Positions 24,148 through 32,785 are shown, counted from the stretch's first letter. The stretch: 64,000 nt of DNA from Pricia antarctica (GCA_011050085.1 DRGL01000023.1:124001-188000); one strand, 5' to 3'. Made by a program: numbers and translations. The notes: generated from the letters alone by a model not told the origin.

Positions 24148-25089
24148 ATGAAGATATTACACGTAGATAAAAATCATCCGTTAATCATCGCACAATTTGC
24201 CGAGCTAGGCTTTCAAAACGATGAAGACTATACGTCGTCAAAGCAAGAAATCGAACAGAAAATCAATAGATATGATGGACTGATCATTCGAAGTAGGTTT
24301 AGTATTGATAATGAGTTTTTGAAAAAGGCTACCAACCTGAAATTCATAGGTCGTTTGGGCGCTGGTCTTGAGAATATCGACGTAAGGCACGCCGAGGCCA
24401 ATGGTATCTTTTTAGCCGCCGCACCTGAAGGCAATCGCAATGCCGTGGGTGAACACGCTTTAGGTATGTTGTTATCCCTGTTCAATAATCTGAACAAAGC
24501 TGACCGGGAGGTTCGTTCGGGAAAATGGGACCGTGAAGGCAACCGGGGCGTCGAACTTGAGGGAAAAATTATTGGTATTATCGGCTACGGAAATATGGGC
24601 AAAGCCTTTGCCAAAAAACTGAGAGGTTTCGATGTCGATGAGGTCATCTGCTACGATATAAAAGGTGGGGTCGGGGACGAAAACGCACGTCAAGTAGGCA
24701 TTATGGAACTTCAAAGCCGAATCGATGTCTTAAGCCTGCACGTTCCGCAGACGGAGCGAACCATCGCCATGATAGATACCGAATTCATACATAATTTTAG
24801 AAATCCGTTTTGGCTTTTGAATACGGCGCGTGGCAAATGTGTTGTTACAGAAGATTTGGTCGCTGCTCTAAAATCAGGGAAAATCTTAGGTGCCGGACTA
24901 GATGTTTTGGAATATGAAAAGTCGTCTTTTGAAAATATGTTCACCGATGGAAATTTGCCAGAGGCTTTTTATTATCTAATCAAAGCCGATAATGTCATTC
25001 TTTCTCCGCACGTTGCAGGTTGGACAGTTGAAAGCCTTGAAAAACTGGCGCAAACTATTGTAAATAAAATTAAAGCCGAGTTTTACTAA
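24148..25089 (+). CDS. D-isomer-specific 2-hydroxyacid dehydrogenase
   Basis: The 313-residue NAD-dependent enzyme has the family layout: substrate-binding N-terminal domain, then the NAD motif GIIGYGNMGKAF with an aspartate about 20 residues later (CYDIK). The catalytic set is complete: the arginine in NTARGK, the glutamate in GLDVLEYEK, and the histidine in LSPHVAGW. It resembles phosphoglycerate dehydrogenase-like proteins without an ACT domain, so a role in serine synthesis is possible but not certain. The cupin gene ends four bases before its start. Confidence 0.9.
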   Translation: MKILHVDKNHPLIIAQFAELGFQNDEDYTSSKQEIEQKINRYDGLIIRSRFSIDNEFLKKATNLKFIGRLGAGLENIDVRHAEANGIFLAAAPEGNRNAVGEHALGMLLSLFNNLNKADREVRSGKWDREGNRGVELEGKIIGIIGYGNMGKAFAKKLRGFDVDEVICYDIKGGVGDENARQVGIMELQSRIDVLSLHVPQTERTIAMIDTEFIHNFRNPFWLLNTARGKCVVTEDLVAALKSGKILGAGLDVLEYEKSSFENMFTDGNLPEAFYYLIKADNVILSPHVAGWTVESLEKLAQTIVNKIKAEFY

Positions 25090-25111
25090 CCTTGTTAGCT
25101 GTTCCTAAAAT

Positions 25112-25538
25112 ATGAACTCATGACCTATCACTCAAATTCAAGAGGTATATTAGCAACAACTGCCACCCGTAAGAAAAGAGGCGGTTTCAAGAATAAGAGC
25201 CTGTATTCTTCAGAATATTCCCAATGAATTCGAAGAGCAAATAAGTTGTGGCATGTTGCGATATGTGGTAACGCATTCATTATAATATAAAGGCTATTAC
25301 TGAGCACCCGAACCCCACTTCCATTTATGCATTTAGTTTCTAAGAAAACAAGTATCGCCATCTATCATATGGGTGTTTACGTAGACGAGAAGCTTTACAA
25401 CTGGTTTGTCAAATAATAACCAAAACACTGAAAGTGCAAATTGGATATGGGGAAAAGTTATATCCGTTTAATTCAGTCCTACCTCGAAATATTGGACTAC
25501 TAAAGACGCAAATACATGATTTCGTTGATATTGTATAA
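25112..25538 (+). pseudogene. Decayed DUF1801 (YdhG-like) gene
   Basis: Reading all three plus frames recovers nearly a whole DUF1801 protein in order. From the ATG at 25112 the frame gives M-N-S-stop, then QQLPPVRKEAV (25154), ILQNIPNEFEEQISCGML (25205) and YVVTHSL (25262), ending at TAA 25283. A frame change near 25313 continues with PLPFMHLVSKKTS (25315) and IAIYHMGVYVDEKLYNWF (25354), two stops at 25414, then PKH-stop-KCKLDMGKSYIR. A second shift near 25470 gives IGLLKTQIHDFVDIV and the final stop at 25536. At least six in-frame stops and two frameshifts make it non-functional, yet its total length (~140 codons) is that of the family. The family match is from remembered sequence patterns, but the agreement is extensive. 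Confidence 0.85.
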
Positions 25539-25583
25539 TTCGCTACATTTAGCTATCCTATTATAACCACCTAAAAACTAGAT

Positions 25584-26159
25584 ATGTCAGACGAGGAGAA
25601 AAAATTCGGAAAGGGCTCGGAAGGGTCTTTCGATAAAGGGAATAAGAAATCAAGTGAATTTGGTAAAAAAGCCAATGAAGGTTTCGAAAAGGGCAAAGAG
25701 TCGAGTAAAAGTTTTTCCGACGACACAAAGAAGTCAGCAAAAGACTTTGGTGACAGGGCACAGGAAGAATTCAAAAAAGCCAAAGAATCGACCAAAGGTT
25801 TTGCCGGTGACAGCAAAAAAGCTGCAAATGATTTTGGGGAGGGAGCCAAAAAGACGGCGAACGAGTTCAGGGAAGGCGCTAAAGAGGCTTTTAGCGGAGT
25901 TGGAGGAGAGAATAAAAAAGTCTTAGCCGGTATTCTTGCTATAGTTTTAGGGGGATTTGGAATTCATAAGTTTATATTGGGATATACCAAAGAAGGCATT
26001 ATCATGTTGGTAGTTACTATAGGGCTTGGAGCTATTACTTGTGGAATGGCAGCTTCCGCCGTGTGGATCATTGGTGTTATTGAAGGAATTATATATTTGA
26101 CCAAAACAGACGAAGAGTTTTACAATATCTACCAAGTAGGCCGTAAACCTTGGTTTTAA
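25584..26159 (+). CDS. TM2-domain membrane protein with repetitive charged N-terminal tail
   Basis: The 191-residue protein has two parts. Residues 1-110 form a lysine/glutamate/serine-rich tail in which a short unit recurs with slight variation about every 10-12 residues (KKSSEFGKKANEGFEKGKE, KKSAKDFGDRAQEEFKKAK, KKAANDFGEGAKKTANEF). This is an amphipathic-helix pattern like LEA or apolipoprotein-type repeats. Residues 112-185 are a TM2 domain: two membrane helices, the first with GGFGIHKFILGYTKEGI, ending in a short loop. TM2 proteins in bacteria have no settled role. The gene stands alone, with a hairpin terminator after it and a decayed gene before it. Confidence 0.88.
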   Translation: MSDEEKKFGKGSEGSFDKGNKKSSEFGKKANEGFEKGKESSKSFSDDTKKSAKDFGDRAQEEFKKAKESTKGFAGDSKKAANDFGEGAKKTANEFREGAKEAFSGVGGENKKVLAGILAIVLGGFGIHKFILGYTKEGIIMLVVTIGLGAITCGMAASAVWIIGVIEGIIYLTKTDEEFYNIYQVGRKPWF

Positions 26160-26176
26160 TCTATTACCGATATTTA

Positions 26177-26208
26177 AAAGTCAGAATATTAAGCTTCTGG
26201 CTTTTTTG
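26177..26208 (+). terminator. Hairpin terminator after the TM2 gene
   Basis: AAAGTCAGAA pairs with TTCTGGCTTT (one G-T pair) around an eight-base loop, followed by a T run. It lies 18 bases after the TM2 stop codon. Confidence 0.75.
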
Positions 26209-26223
26209 TTACGGGGTATTATC

Positions 26224-26241
26224 GTAATATTGCAATATTAC
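26224..26241. promoter_or_regulatory. Perfect 18-bp palindrome upstream of the ars operon
   Basis: GTAATATTGCAATATTAC is a perfect inverted repeat with no spacer, 124 bases before the arsR start codon. A palindrome of this size suits a dimeric ArsR repressor, but the distance to the gene is on the long side unless the promoter is also far upstream. Confidence 0.5.
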
Positions 26242-26364
26242 ATTTTAATTTTCTAGTAATTAACTATGCTATTGATGTACAATCGGTATATTAGAACGTA
26301 ACAATCAAATCTTGGCCATAGTGTTAAACATCTTTTATCCAAAATAGCAGTAATTCTTTTAATA

Positions 26365-26688
26365 ATGGGAGCGACGAAAACGGAAATATTCACCGTACTA
26401 CAAATTGACTTGGCTGCAGCTGCTAAAGTGTTAGCTCATCCTGCCCGAATAGCTATACTCAATCATATTAGCAAACAGGAACATTGCATCTGCAACGATT
26501 TGGTAGCTGAAATTGGGTTAGCACAACCCACAATTTCACAACATTTGAATGAAATCAAAAAAATAGGATTGCTTAAAGGTACTTTCGAAGGTAAGAACCT
26601 ATGCTATTGCATTGATAAAGAAAGATGGAAAGAATTGCAAACCATCTTCCAAGATTTCTTTGGAGGAATCACCCAAAACTGTTGCTAA
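26365..26688 (+). CDS. arsR: ArsR-family arsenic-responsive repressor
   Basis: The 107-residue winged-helix repressor has the ArsR core: AKVLAHPARIAILNHI, then the metal-sensing helix region HCICNDLVAEIG (a CxC within the canonical ELCVCDL position), the recognition helix LAQPTISQHLNEIKKIG and the wing. It should repress the ars operon and release DNA on binding arsenite or antimonite through cysteines. The protein ends NCC, giving another vicinal cysteine pair. It is the first gene of the cluster arsR-DUF6428-GNAT-arsC, with gaps of 25-52 bases. Confidence 0.92.
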   Translation: MGATKTEIFTVLQIDLAAAAKVLAHPARIAILNHISKQEHCICNDLVAEIGLAQPTISQHLNEIKKIGLLKGTFEGKNLCYCIDKERWKELQTIFQDFFGGITQNCC

Positions 26689-26719
26689 CATATAATCAGA
26701 CGATTTAAATTAATAACGT

Positions 26720-27205
26720 ATGAAAACAAAAGAATTTTTATCAATCTTAAAAGAACAACCAAATAAGAAGCTGCTTTTCGAATATCGTTCGGGAAAGTTC
26801 GTCGCCCCTGGATATCATATCACTGAGATAAAGAACGTTACCGTTGATGCCGTAGATTGTGGTGCAGGTACCGATTTTTGGAAGGAGACCGTAATCCAAC
26901 TTTGGGAAGATCCGAAAGAACAAACCGACCACTATATGTCCGCCGAGAAAGCTTTAGGTATTTTACGTAAAGTAGACCGGATTAAACCAATGGAAAAAGA
27001 TGTCGAAGTCAAATTTGAATACAGTAACCCCAACTTTCATACGGCTCAGCTATTCGTCAACGATATTATCGTCGATAAAGATGCAATAATTATGAAATTA
27101 GGCGTAGAAAAGACGGATTGTAAGGCAAAAGAGACCTGTGGCATAACATCCGAACCTGTAAAAGCTTCGAATGCTGAATGTACACCCGGCGGTGGATGTT
27201 GCTAA
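26720..27205 (+). CDS. DUF6428 protein with cysteine-rich tail (ars operon)
   Basis: The 161-residue cytosolic protein belongs to the DUF6428 family, repeatedly found in ars operons of Bacteroidota. The first 130 residues form a compact alpha/beta domain starting KTKEFLSILKEQPNKKLLFEY. The last 35 residues are unlike the rest: they hold six cysteines, in CKAKETC and C-TPGGGCC. A thiol-rich tail suggests binding of arsenite, or a chaperone-like role delivering it, but this is inference; no function is established. The position directly after arsR, 31 bases downstream, supports involvement in arsenic handling. Confidence 0.85.
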   Translation: MKTKEFLSILKEQPNKKLLFEYRSGKFVAPGYHITEIKNVTVDAVDCGAGTDFWKETVIQLWEDPKEQTDHYMSAEKALGILRKVDRIKPMEKDVEVKFEYSNPNFHTAQLFVNDIIVDKDAIIMKLGVEKTDCKAKETCGITSEPVKASNAECTPGGGCC

Positions 27206-27230
27206 TGTATAACACTACATAATATATGTA

Positions 27231-27743
27231 ATGCTTCAAACGGATACAGAAATTCAGATAAGACCAATGAATTTTGACGATTGGAAGGAGGTGGCAGGCA
27301 TCTATGAAGAAGGGATGAGTACTGGTTTTGCCACCTTTGAAACCCAAGTTCCGACCTACGAGGCTTGGGATAGGGCCCATATGCAATCATGCAGAATAGT
27401 GGCCACCGCTAAAAATAAGGTTTTGGGGTGGGCGGCATTATCCCCTGTTTCGAGCAGATGCGTCTACGGCGGAGTGGCCGAAGTCAGCGTTTATGTCGGG
27501 AAAAATGCTTGGAAAAAGGGCGTGGGCCAATTATTGTTGGATACGCTAATTCAGCTAAGTGAAAAAGAGGCCCTATGGACTTTACAATCCGGAATCTTTC
27601 CCGAAAATAAAGGAAGCATCCGGTTACACGAAAAAATGGGTTTTCGATATATCGGAAAGCGCGAAAAGGTCGGCAAACTACACGGTGTTTGGAAAGACAA
27701 TCTTCTCTTTGAGCGCCGCAGCACAACTATTGGAATAGATTAA
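27231..27743 (+). CDS. GNAT N-acetyltransferase, phosphinothricin-acetyltransferase-like (ArsN type)
   Basis: The 170-residue protein shows the GNAT fold of the phosphinothricin/methionine sulfoximine acetyltransferase group: IRPMNFDDWKEVAGIYEEGM at the start, the acetyl-CoA loop with VGKNAWKKGVGQLLL (motif Q/RxxGxG/A as KKGVGQ), and the family end HEKMGFRYIGKREKVGKLHG. Homologues called ArsN1 occur in ars operons and acetylate the arsenic analogue arsinothricin. The context between DUF6428 and arsC makes that the best guess, though general amino-group acetylation is possible. Confidence 0.85.
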   Translation: MLQTDTEIQIRPMNFDDWKEVAGIYEEGMSTGFATFETQVPTYEAWDRAHMQSCRIVATAKNKVLGWAALSPVSSRCVYGGVAEVSVYVGKNAWKKGVGQLLLDTLIQLSEKEALWTLQSGIFPENKGSIRLHEKMGFRYIGKREKVGKLHGVWKDNLLFERRSTTIGID

Positions 27744-27795
27744 TAAAAATTAGCGAGGTAGGGAAAAAATTACTGCTATACTCTCAATTAAGAAT

Positions 27796-28218
27796 ATGAA
27801 GAATATACTTGTACTCTGCACCGGCAATTCTTGTAGGAGCCAAATGGCACACGGTTATCTTAAAAAATTAAATGGTCTGGCCAAGATCTACAGTGCAGGT
27901 ATCGAAACGCATGGGCTAAATCTTGGAGCGGTGGCTATTATGAAAGAAGGCGGTATCGATATTAGCCGTCATTCTTCAAATTTAGTTGAGGAATATGACG
28001 GAGTCGCTTGGGATTATATTATTACGGTATGCGACCATGCCAAAGATAACTGCCCCTACATTCCCGCACCAAATGCGAAGCGCATACACCAAAACTTTTT
28101 TGACCCTTCAAAAGTAACTGGGTCAGAAGAAATAAGACACGCAGCATTTGAAAAGGCACGAAATGAGATTAAAGCCTTCAGTACCCATTTTATGGCGGAA
28201 GAATTTAATAAGCATTAG
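27796..28218 (+). CDS. arsC: Arsenate reductase, thioredoxin-coupled (low-molecular-weight phosphatase fold)
   Basis: The 140-residue enzyme has the P-loop CTGNSCRS at residues 8-15 (nucleophile Cys8, then Cys13 and Arg14). It also has the resolving cysteine pair in VCDHAKDNCP with the same seven-residue spacing as Cys82/Cys89 of the S. aureus enzyme, and a DP dipeptide (FFDPSK) as general acid. It reduces arsenate to arsenite using thioredoxin. It is the last recognisable gene of the ars cluster; no arsenite permease (Acr3 or ArsB) follows before rlmF. A weak AT-rich hairpin (28226-28240, GTATTC-TAA-GAATAC followed by a T-rich stretch) may end transcription. Confidence 0.93.
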   Translation: MKNILVLCTGNSCRSQMAHGYLKKLNGLAKIYSAGIETHGLNLGAVAIMKEGGIDISRHSSNLVEEYDGVAWDYIITVCDHAKDNCPYIPAPNAKRIHQNFFDPSKVTGSEEIRHAAFEKARNEIKAFSTHFMAEEFNKH

Positions 28219-28516
28219 TTGTCTTGTATTCTAAGAATACTTTGTCTTCTGTAATAATAGGGAAAACTGATTTCAAAACTCAACTCAAACTAGAAAATTT
28301 CAACAGTATAACAACGCAATTACTTTAAATGGATTTATGGAACAAGATACTTTCCCTTCTAAACTTAAAACAACAAGGATAAGCTAGATTGTTTTCCAAA
28401 AATAGTGCTTTCAAATGGAAGCCAATCTAAACAACTAAATTCTCAATAGCACTATTAATATTAACCCTCGAGGCAACTATACTATTTTCTCTTTACATTT
28501 GAAAATATCGAATATA

Positions 28517-29473
28517 ATGCCGACAAAGAAAAACCCGCACCTCAAATCAAGATTGCATCCTCGAAACAAAAATCGAGAACGATATGACTTGGAGGCACTG
28601 AAAACGGTCGTTCCTGAACTGAAAAACCACATCGCGATAAATAAGTTTGGCGCAGAAACTATAAATTTTGCAAATCCGGTTGCCGTTAAATTACTGAACA
28701 AAGCTTTACTTAATCAGTATTACGGTATAAAATACTGGGAATTCCCTAACGAAAACCTATGCCCACCTATACCCGGTCGCGCCGATTATATACATCAAGT
28801 TGCCGACCTACTAAGTGGAAACATTCTCCAAGATATCCCAACAGGAACCAAAATCACTTGTTTAGATATCGGAATTGGATCCAGTTGTATCTATCCCATC
28901 ATCGGAACAGTAGAATACGGTTGGAGATTTATAGGTTCTGACATTAATCCTACATCAATTGCAGCGGCTCAGCAGATTATCAATGCCAATACAGTATTGT
29001 CAGATAATATAAGCTGCATATTACAAACCAATCCAAAACACTTTTTTAAAAATATTTTAGCCATAGAAGATAAAGTTGATGCTACGATTTGCAACCCTCC
29101 ATTCCATGCCTCACTGGAAGATGCACAACAGGGAACAAGAAGAAAAATAAAGAATCTATCGGGGAAAACTTTGAAGACACCAAAACTGAATTTTTCTGGC
29201 GTTAACCAAGAGCTCGTGTACGAGGGAGGAGAATATGGGTTTATCCGTAATATGATAAGGGAAAGCAAAACCTTTTCTAAAAACTGTTATTGGTTTACAA
29301 GCCTAGTCTCAAAACAATCAAACCTTAAAAGAATTCATGAGGTGTTTAATGAAGTTGATACCACCGAAATCAGAGAGATTCCAATGGGTACGGGAAATAA
29401 ATTAAGCAGAATTGTAGCATGGACATTCCTTACCGATGAAGAAAAAAAAGAGTGGCGTAGAACCAGATGGTAA
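28517..29473 (+). CDS. rlmF: 23S rRNA (adenine-1618-N6)-methyltransferase
   Basis: RlmF methylates A1618 of 23S rRNA. The roughly 318-residue protein has the family start HPRNKNRERYD-LEAL, the substrate region CPPIPGRADYIH, SAM-binding motif LDIGIGSSCIYPIIG, the catalytic NPPF motif (CNPPFHAS, as in N6-adenine methyltransferases) and a typical C-terminal region. I prefer the ATG at 28517 (MPTKKNPHLK); a TTG at 28499 would add six residues. The preceding 298-base gap after arsC shows no gene. It stands alone as a monocistronic housekeeping gene. Confidence 0.92.
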   Translation: MPTKKNPHLKSRLHPRNKNRERYDLEALKTVVPELKNHIAINKFGAETINFANPVAVKLLNKALLNQYYGIKYWEFPNENLCPPIPGRADYIHQVADLLSGNILQDIPTGTKITCLDIGIGSSCIYPIIGTVEYGWRFIGSDINPTSIAAAQQIINANTVLSDNISCILQTNPKHFFKNILAIEDKVDATICNPPFHASLEDAQQGTRRKIKNLSGKTLKTPKLNFSGVNQELVYEGGEYGFIRNMIRESKTFSKNCYWFTSLVSKQSNLKRIHEVFNEVDTTEIREIPMGTGNKLSRIVAWTFLTDEEKKEWRRTRW

Positions 29474-29606
29474 TAAAAGGGGAATACTACACTAGTAAGG
29501 TAGATAAACAGAGGTTCTAAGTAAAAACTAAAATATCATTACTTAAGGACTTAGGTATATTTTGAGCTAATCTTTAATATTTGTTTAACATTAATGAAAC
29601 AATGTA

Positions 29607-31424
29607 TCACACTTCTTCATTCTGATTGGTCTCGAGTAATTTTCTTTCCAACTCCGCCTGAAATTCTTCCATCACTGGTTTTACTGTACTTTCCGGTAGA
29701 TCTGCAATCTTGATGTACATGAGGCCGTCTACCGCATTATTGAAAAGTGGGTCGACGTTAAAGGCAACTACCTTCGCGTTTTGCTTGATGTATTTTTTTA
29801 TTAGTACCGGCAAACGCAGATTACCTGGTTCGACCTCATCGATCATGCGGTCAAATTTGTTGAGGTCGGCTTGTGTTTCGTCGAAAACAAACTCTTTGTC
29901 CGCATCTTTTAACTTGACTTTAAATTCCTTTTTGGGGCGGACGTATTGAGCTACATAAGGGTCCCAATAATTACTTTTCATAAACTCGATCATCAATGAT
30001 TTCGAGAAATTCGAAAACTGATTGCTTATGCTTACACCACCGATTAAGTATTTATGTTCGGGATGACGTAATGTCGTATGGACGATTCCCTTCCAAAGTA
30101 AGAATAATGGCATGGGTTTTTGCTGGTAATCTTTCATAATATAGGCCCTTCCCATTTCAATGGATTGCCGCATCATTCCGAAGAGTTCGGAGTCGAACCG
30201 AAAAAGATCCTGCAAATAAAATCCATCGATGCCAAACTTTGAAAAAATTTCGGAACCTAGGCCCATGCGATAGGCCCCAGCAATCACTTTCGCCTCGTTA
30301 TCCCATAGAAACATATGGTGATAGTAAGCATCGAATTTGTCTATATCAATCGAATTATTGGTGCCCTCACCGATTTCCCGAAAGGTAATTTCGCGTTGTC
30401 TACCAATTTCTTGCAGGGTGAACGGTATTTCTTTGGCCGGAGCCAAGAACACCTCATAATTCTTGCTCTGTACCATCCGCCGGTCTTTCTCGACCAATTT
30501 TTTGATTTCACCCTCTATCAGTTCCTTACGAACAGCTTTGGCAATTTTCCGGGGTTGTTTGGGAAGTTTTAGGGTTGTCGGCAACTGATTGATCAAGCGT
30601 TCCTTTTCATAGGCATTTGCCAAAATGTAGGTTTTACGACGCAATAGCTCAGAATATTCGGCAAGACTGGATTGTTCCTTTTGGGTCGCTACTGAAATAG
30701 GTTGACCGATACGTACCTTTATAGGCCTATACTTTTGGGAAAACACTTCTGACGGTAATTTTGCCGTTCGAAAGGTATCGCTGATTTTAGCAAGGCGATA
30801 GAATAGCTTACTATTTCGGGCATGAAAATAAATGGGTACCACTGGGACTTCCGCCCTTTGAATAAGCTTGATCGCGGCCTCTTCCCAAGCTTTATCGACA
30901 ATAATTTTACCTTCTTTAAGGGTGGAAACTTCGCCCGCAGGAAAAACTCCAAATGAATTGCCATCCCTTAAATGAAGCATTGCCTTCTTAAAACCCGTCA
31001 AACTGCTCTTTGCCCCTTTTCGATTTTCGAAGGGGTTTACAGGAAATATAAAAGGCTTCATCGGTTCGAATCGCTGCAGTAGAAAATTGGTCATTATCTT
31101 AAATTCAGGACGATGTCGCAACATTATCTGCATGAGTATCATACCATCGATAACGCCTAAGGGATGGTTACTGACTGTAATATAAGGTCCTTCTTTTGGT
31201 AATCTTTTAAGATCTTCGGCAGGAATCTCGTAATCGATTTCATAGTGCTTCAAGGTGGCATCGATAAAATCGGGCCCGTCAAGATGGTCTACGGTCTCAT
31301 ACCAAGCACTTAGAGCCGAAACCTTAGTAACCCTTAACAATACCCAAGCTAAAAACGTTCCTAACGCACCGAACCTATCGAGGTTGGCGACCTTGGCTAC
31401 TTCTTTTGCGGTCACTAAACCCAT
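29607..31424 (-). CDS. Two-domain acyltransferase (PlsC-like + GNAT-like), OlsF-type
   Basis: The ~605-residue protein fuses a glycerolipid-type acyltransferase domain (about 60-280) to a GNAT-like N-acyltransferase domain (about 320-520). The first has the histidine motif NHPLGVIDG (the H and D five residues apart rather than the four of classic PlsC), the FPAGEVS motif and the VPVVPIYF block. The second has IAGAYRMGLG and ELGR-type IEMGRAYI motifs as in OlsB. This order matches OlsF, which makes ornithine lipids on its own in Serratia and some flavobacteria, and is the fused form of GlsA/GlsB that make glycine lipids in Bacteroides. It therefore probably makes an amino-acid-containing membrane lipid. 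I use the ATG at 31424; one 14 codons earlier is in frame. Confidence 0.85.
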   Translation of the reverse strand: MGLVTAKEVAKVANLDRFGALGTFLAWVLLRVTKVSALSAWYETVDHLDGPDFIDATLKHYEIDYEIPAEDLKRLPKEGPYITVSNHPLGVIDGMILMQIMLRHRPEFKIMTNFLLQRFEPMKPFIFPVNPFENRKGAKSSLTGFKKAMLHLRDGNSFGVFPAGEVSTLKEGKIIVDKAWEEAAIKLIQRAEVPVVPIYFHARNSKLFYRLAKISDTFRTAKLPSEVFSQKYRPIKVRIGQPISVATQKEQSSLAEYSELLRRKTYILANAYEKERLINQLPTTLKLPKQPRKIAKAVRKELIEGEIKKLVEKDRRMVQSKNYEVFLAPAKEIPFTLQEIGRQREITFREIGEGTNNSIDIDKFDAYYHHMFLWDNEAKVIAGAYRMGLGSEIFSKFGIDGFYLQDLFRFDSELFGMMRQSIEMGRAYIMKDYQQKPMPLFLLWKGIVHTTLRHPEHKYLIGGVSISNQFSNFSKSLMIEFMKSNYWDPYVAQYVRPKKEFKVKLKDADKEFVFDETQADLNKFDRMIDEVEPGNLRLPVLIKKYIKQNAKVVAFNVDPLFNNAVDGLMYIKIADLPESTVKPVMEEFQAELERKLLETNQNEEV

Positions 31425-31510
31425 GGCTTTTCTTCGATTAGTTAAAGGCGAAGATAGCGAAATCACTATATTTCAATAGCCTTTTAACATTATGGGATAC
31501 TTTGCCGGAT

Positions 31511-32785
31511 TTATTTGACCACCAGTTGCAGTGTCTCTTTACCGCGTTGTTCCAACAAGATTTCGTGTCCGTTTTGCAGCGATGCGATAGCTTTTTCATC
31601 AAAGTGACGAATAGTATATAGTGAAACCCCCTCGTTACAAGTAACGTTGAAACGACTTTTCAAAAGTTGTAATAACTCCTGTAATCGTCCAAACCGGTTG
31701 TCGACACAAACGGAAAAACTAATGGCCGAATTCTGAATCAAATCTACCTTGATTTTATGTTCGTGAAATAGTTTAAAAAGGGCACTGATACTATCCTCAA
31801 CGATAAAAGAAAAATCAAGGGAAGATAGCTTCATTAAAACCTGGCCTTTTTTTACTATAAAACAGGGCACCATGGGTTCGATGCCAACACCTTTCCCAAC
31901 AGTAGTTCCAGGGTCTTTAGGATGGATGAAGGACTTTACGTGAAGCGGAATTTCTTTTTGCTGAAGTGGCTGCAACGTCTTCGGATGTATTACCGAAGCG
32001 CCGTAAAATGCAAGTTCAATAGCCTCTCTATACGATATTTTATTCAAGAGTTGCGTTTCCTCAAAGTACCTGGGATCGGCGTTCAATACTCCAGGTACAT
32101 CTTTCCAAATGGTAACGGAGTCAGCGTTCAGGCAATAGGCTAAAATGGCAGCGGTGTAGTCAGATCCTTCCCGCCCTAGTGTGGTCGTGAAATTATTGTC
32201 GTCACTCCCTAGAAAACCTTGGGTTATGTTCAGTTTCTTTGTATCAATATTTTCGGTGATACGCTCTTGGGTTTTTTCCCAATTTACGGATACATCGCGA
32301 TAACTATCATTGGTCTTTATAAAATCACGAACATCCAACCAAGTATTTTCAATGCCAATCTCTTTCAAGTAGGCACTGATAATCGATGTCGACACCAATT
32401 CTCCGTAGCCGACGACCTGATCATAAACGAAGTTATATTTAGGGGATTTATTCCATGCCAAAAACCCCTTTACCTCATCAAAAAGTTCTTTTACCCTTGT
32501 AAATATATAATGGTTAGAATTTTCAAATAGATTGGTCAATACTTCATTATGATAATCGATCGTTTCTTGAAACGCGGCCGGTAACTTGGCCCTATTCTGA
32601 CTGGGTTCAGCAGCCCTATCTTCGAAATACGTATTTACAACGGCTTCCATGGCATTGGTAGTCTTGCCCATGGCGGAAACGACCACAAGGGTCTTCTCAT
32701 GCCCCATTTGGCGTAAAACTTCTACCACATTTTTTATTCCTTCTGCATCTTTTACGGAAGCACCACCGAATTTAAAAATCCTCAT
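31511..32785 (-). CDS. lysC: Aspartate kinase (monofunctional)
   Basis: The 424-residue enzyme phosphorylates aspartate at the first step of lysine, threonine and methionine synthesis. The kinase domain has the KFGGASVKD start (catalytic Lys5), TTLGREGSDYTA nucleotide/substrate loop and the KDVPGVLNADPR motif. Two ACT-type regulatory segments follow after about 300, with FSVCVDNRF near the end. Length fits a monofunctional, feedback-regulated aspartokinase. It has its own transcription unit, with the acyltransferase gene ending 87 bases upstream of its stop on the same strand. Confidence 0.93.
   Translation of the reverse strand: MRIFKFGGASVKDAEGIKNVVEVLRQMGHEKTLVVVSAMGKTTNAMEAVVNTYFEDRAAEPSQNRAKLPAAFQETIDYHNEVLTNLFENSNHYIFTRVKELFDEVKGFLAWNKSPKYNFVYDQVVGYGELVSTSIISAYLKEIGIENTWLDVRDFIKTNDSYRDVSVNWEKTQERITENIDTKKLNITQGFLGSDDNNFTTTLGREGSDYTAAILAYCLNADSVTIWKDVPGVLNADPRYFEETQLLNKISYREAIELAFYGASVIHPKTLQPLQQKEIPLHVKSFIHPKDPGTTVGKGVGIEPMVPCFIVKKGQVLMKLSSLDFSFIVEDSISALFKLFHEHKIKVDLIQNSAISFSVCVDNRFGRLQELLQLLKSRFNVTCNEGVSLYTIRHFDEKAIASLQNGHEILLEQRGKETLQLVVK

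Noticed and set aside
25128-25361. 77-codon open frame on the minus strand in the gap before the TM2 gene
   Set aside because: The region reads as a decayed DUF1801 gene on the plus strand, so the minus frame is a shadow.
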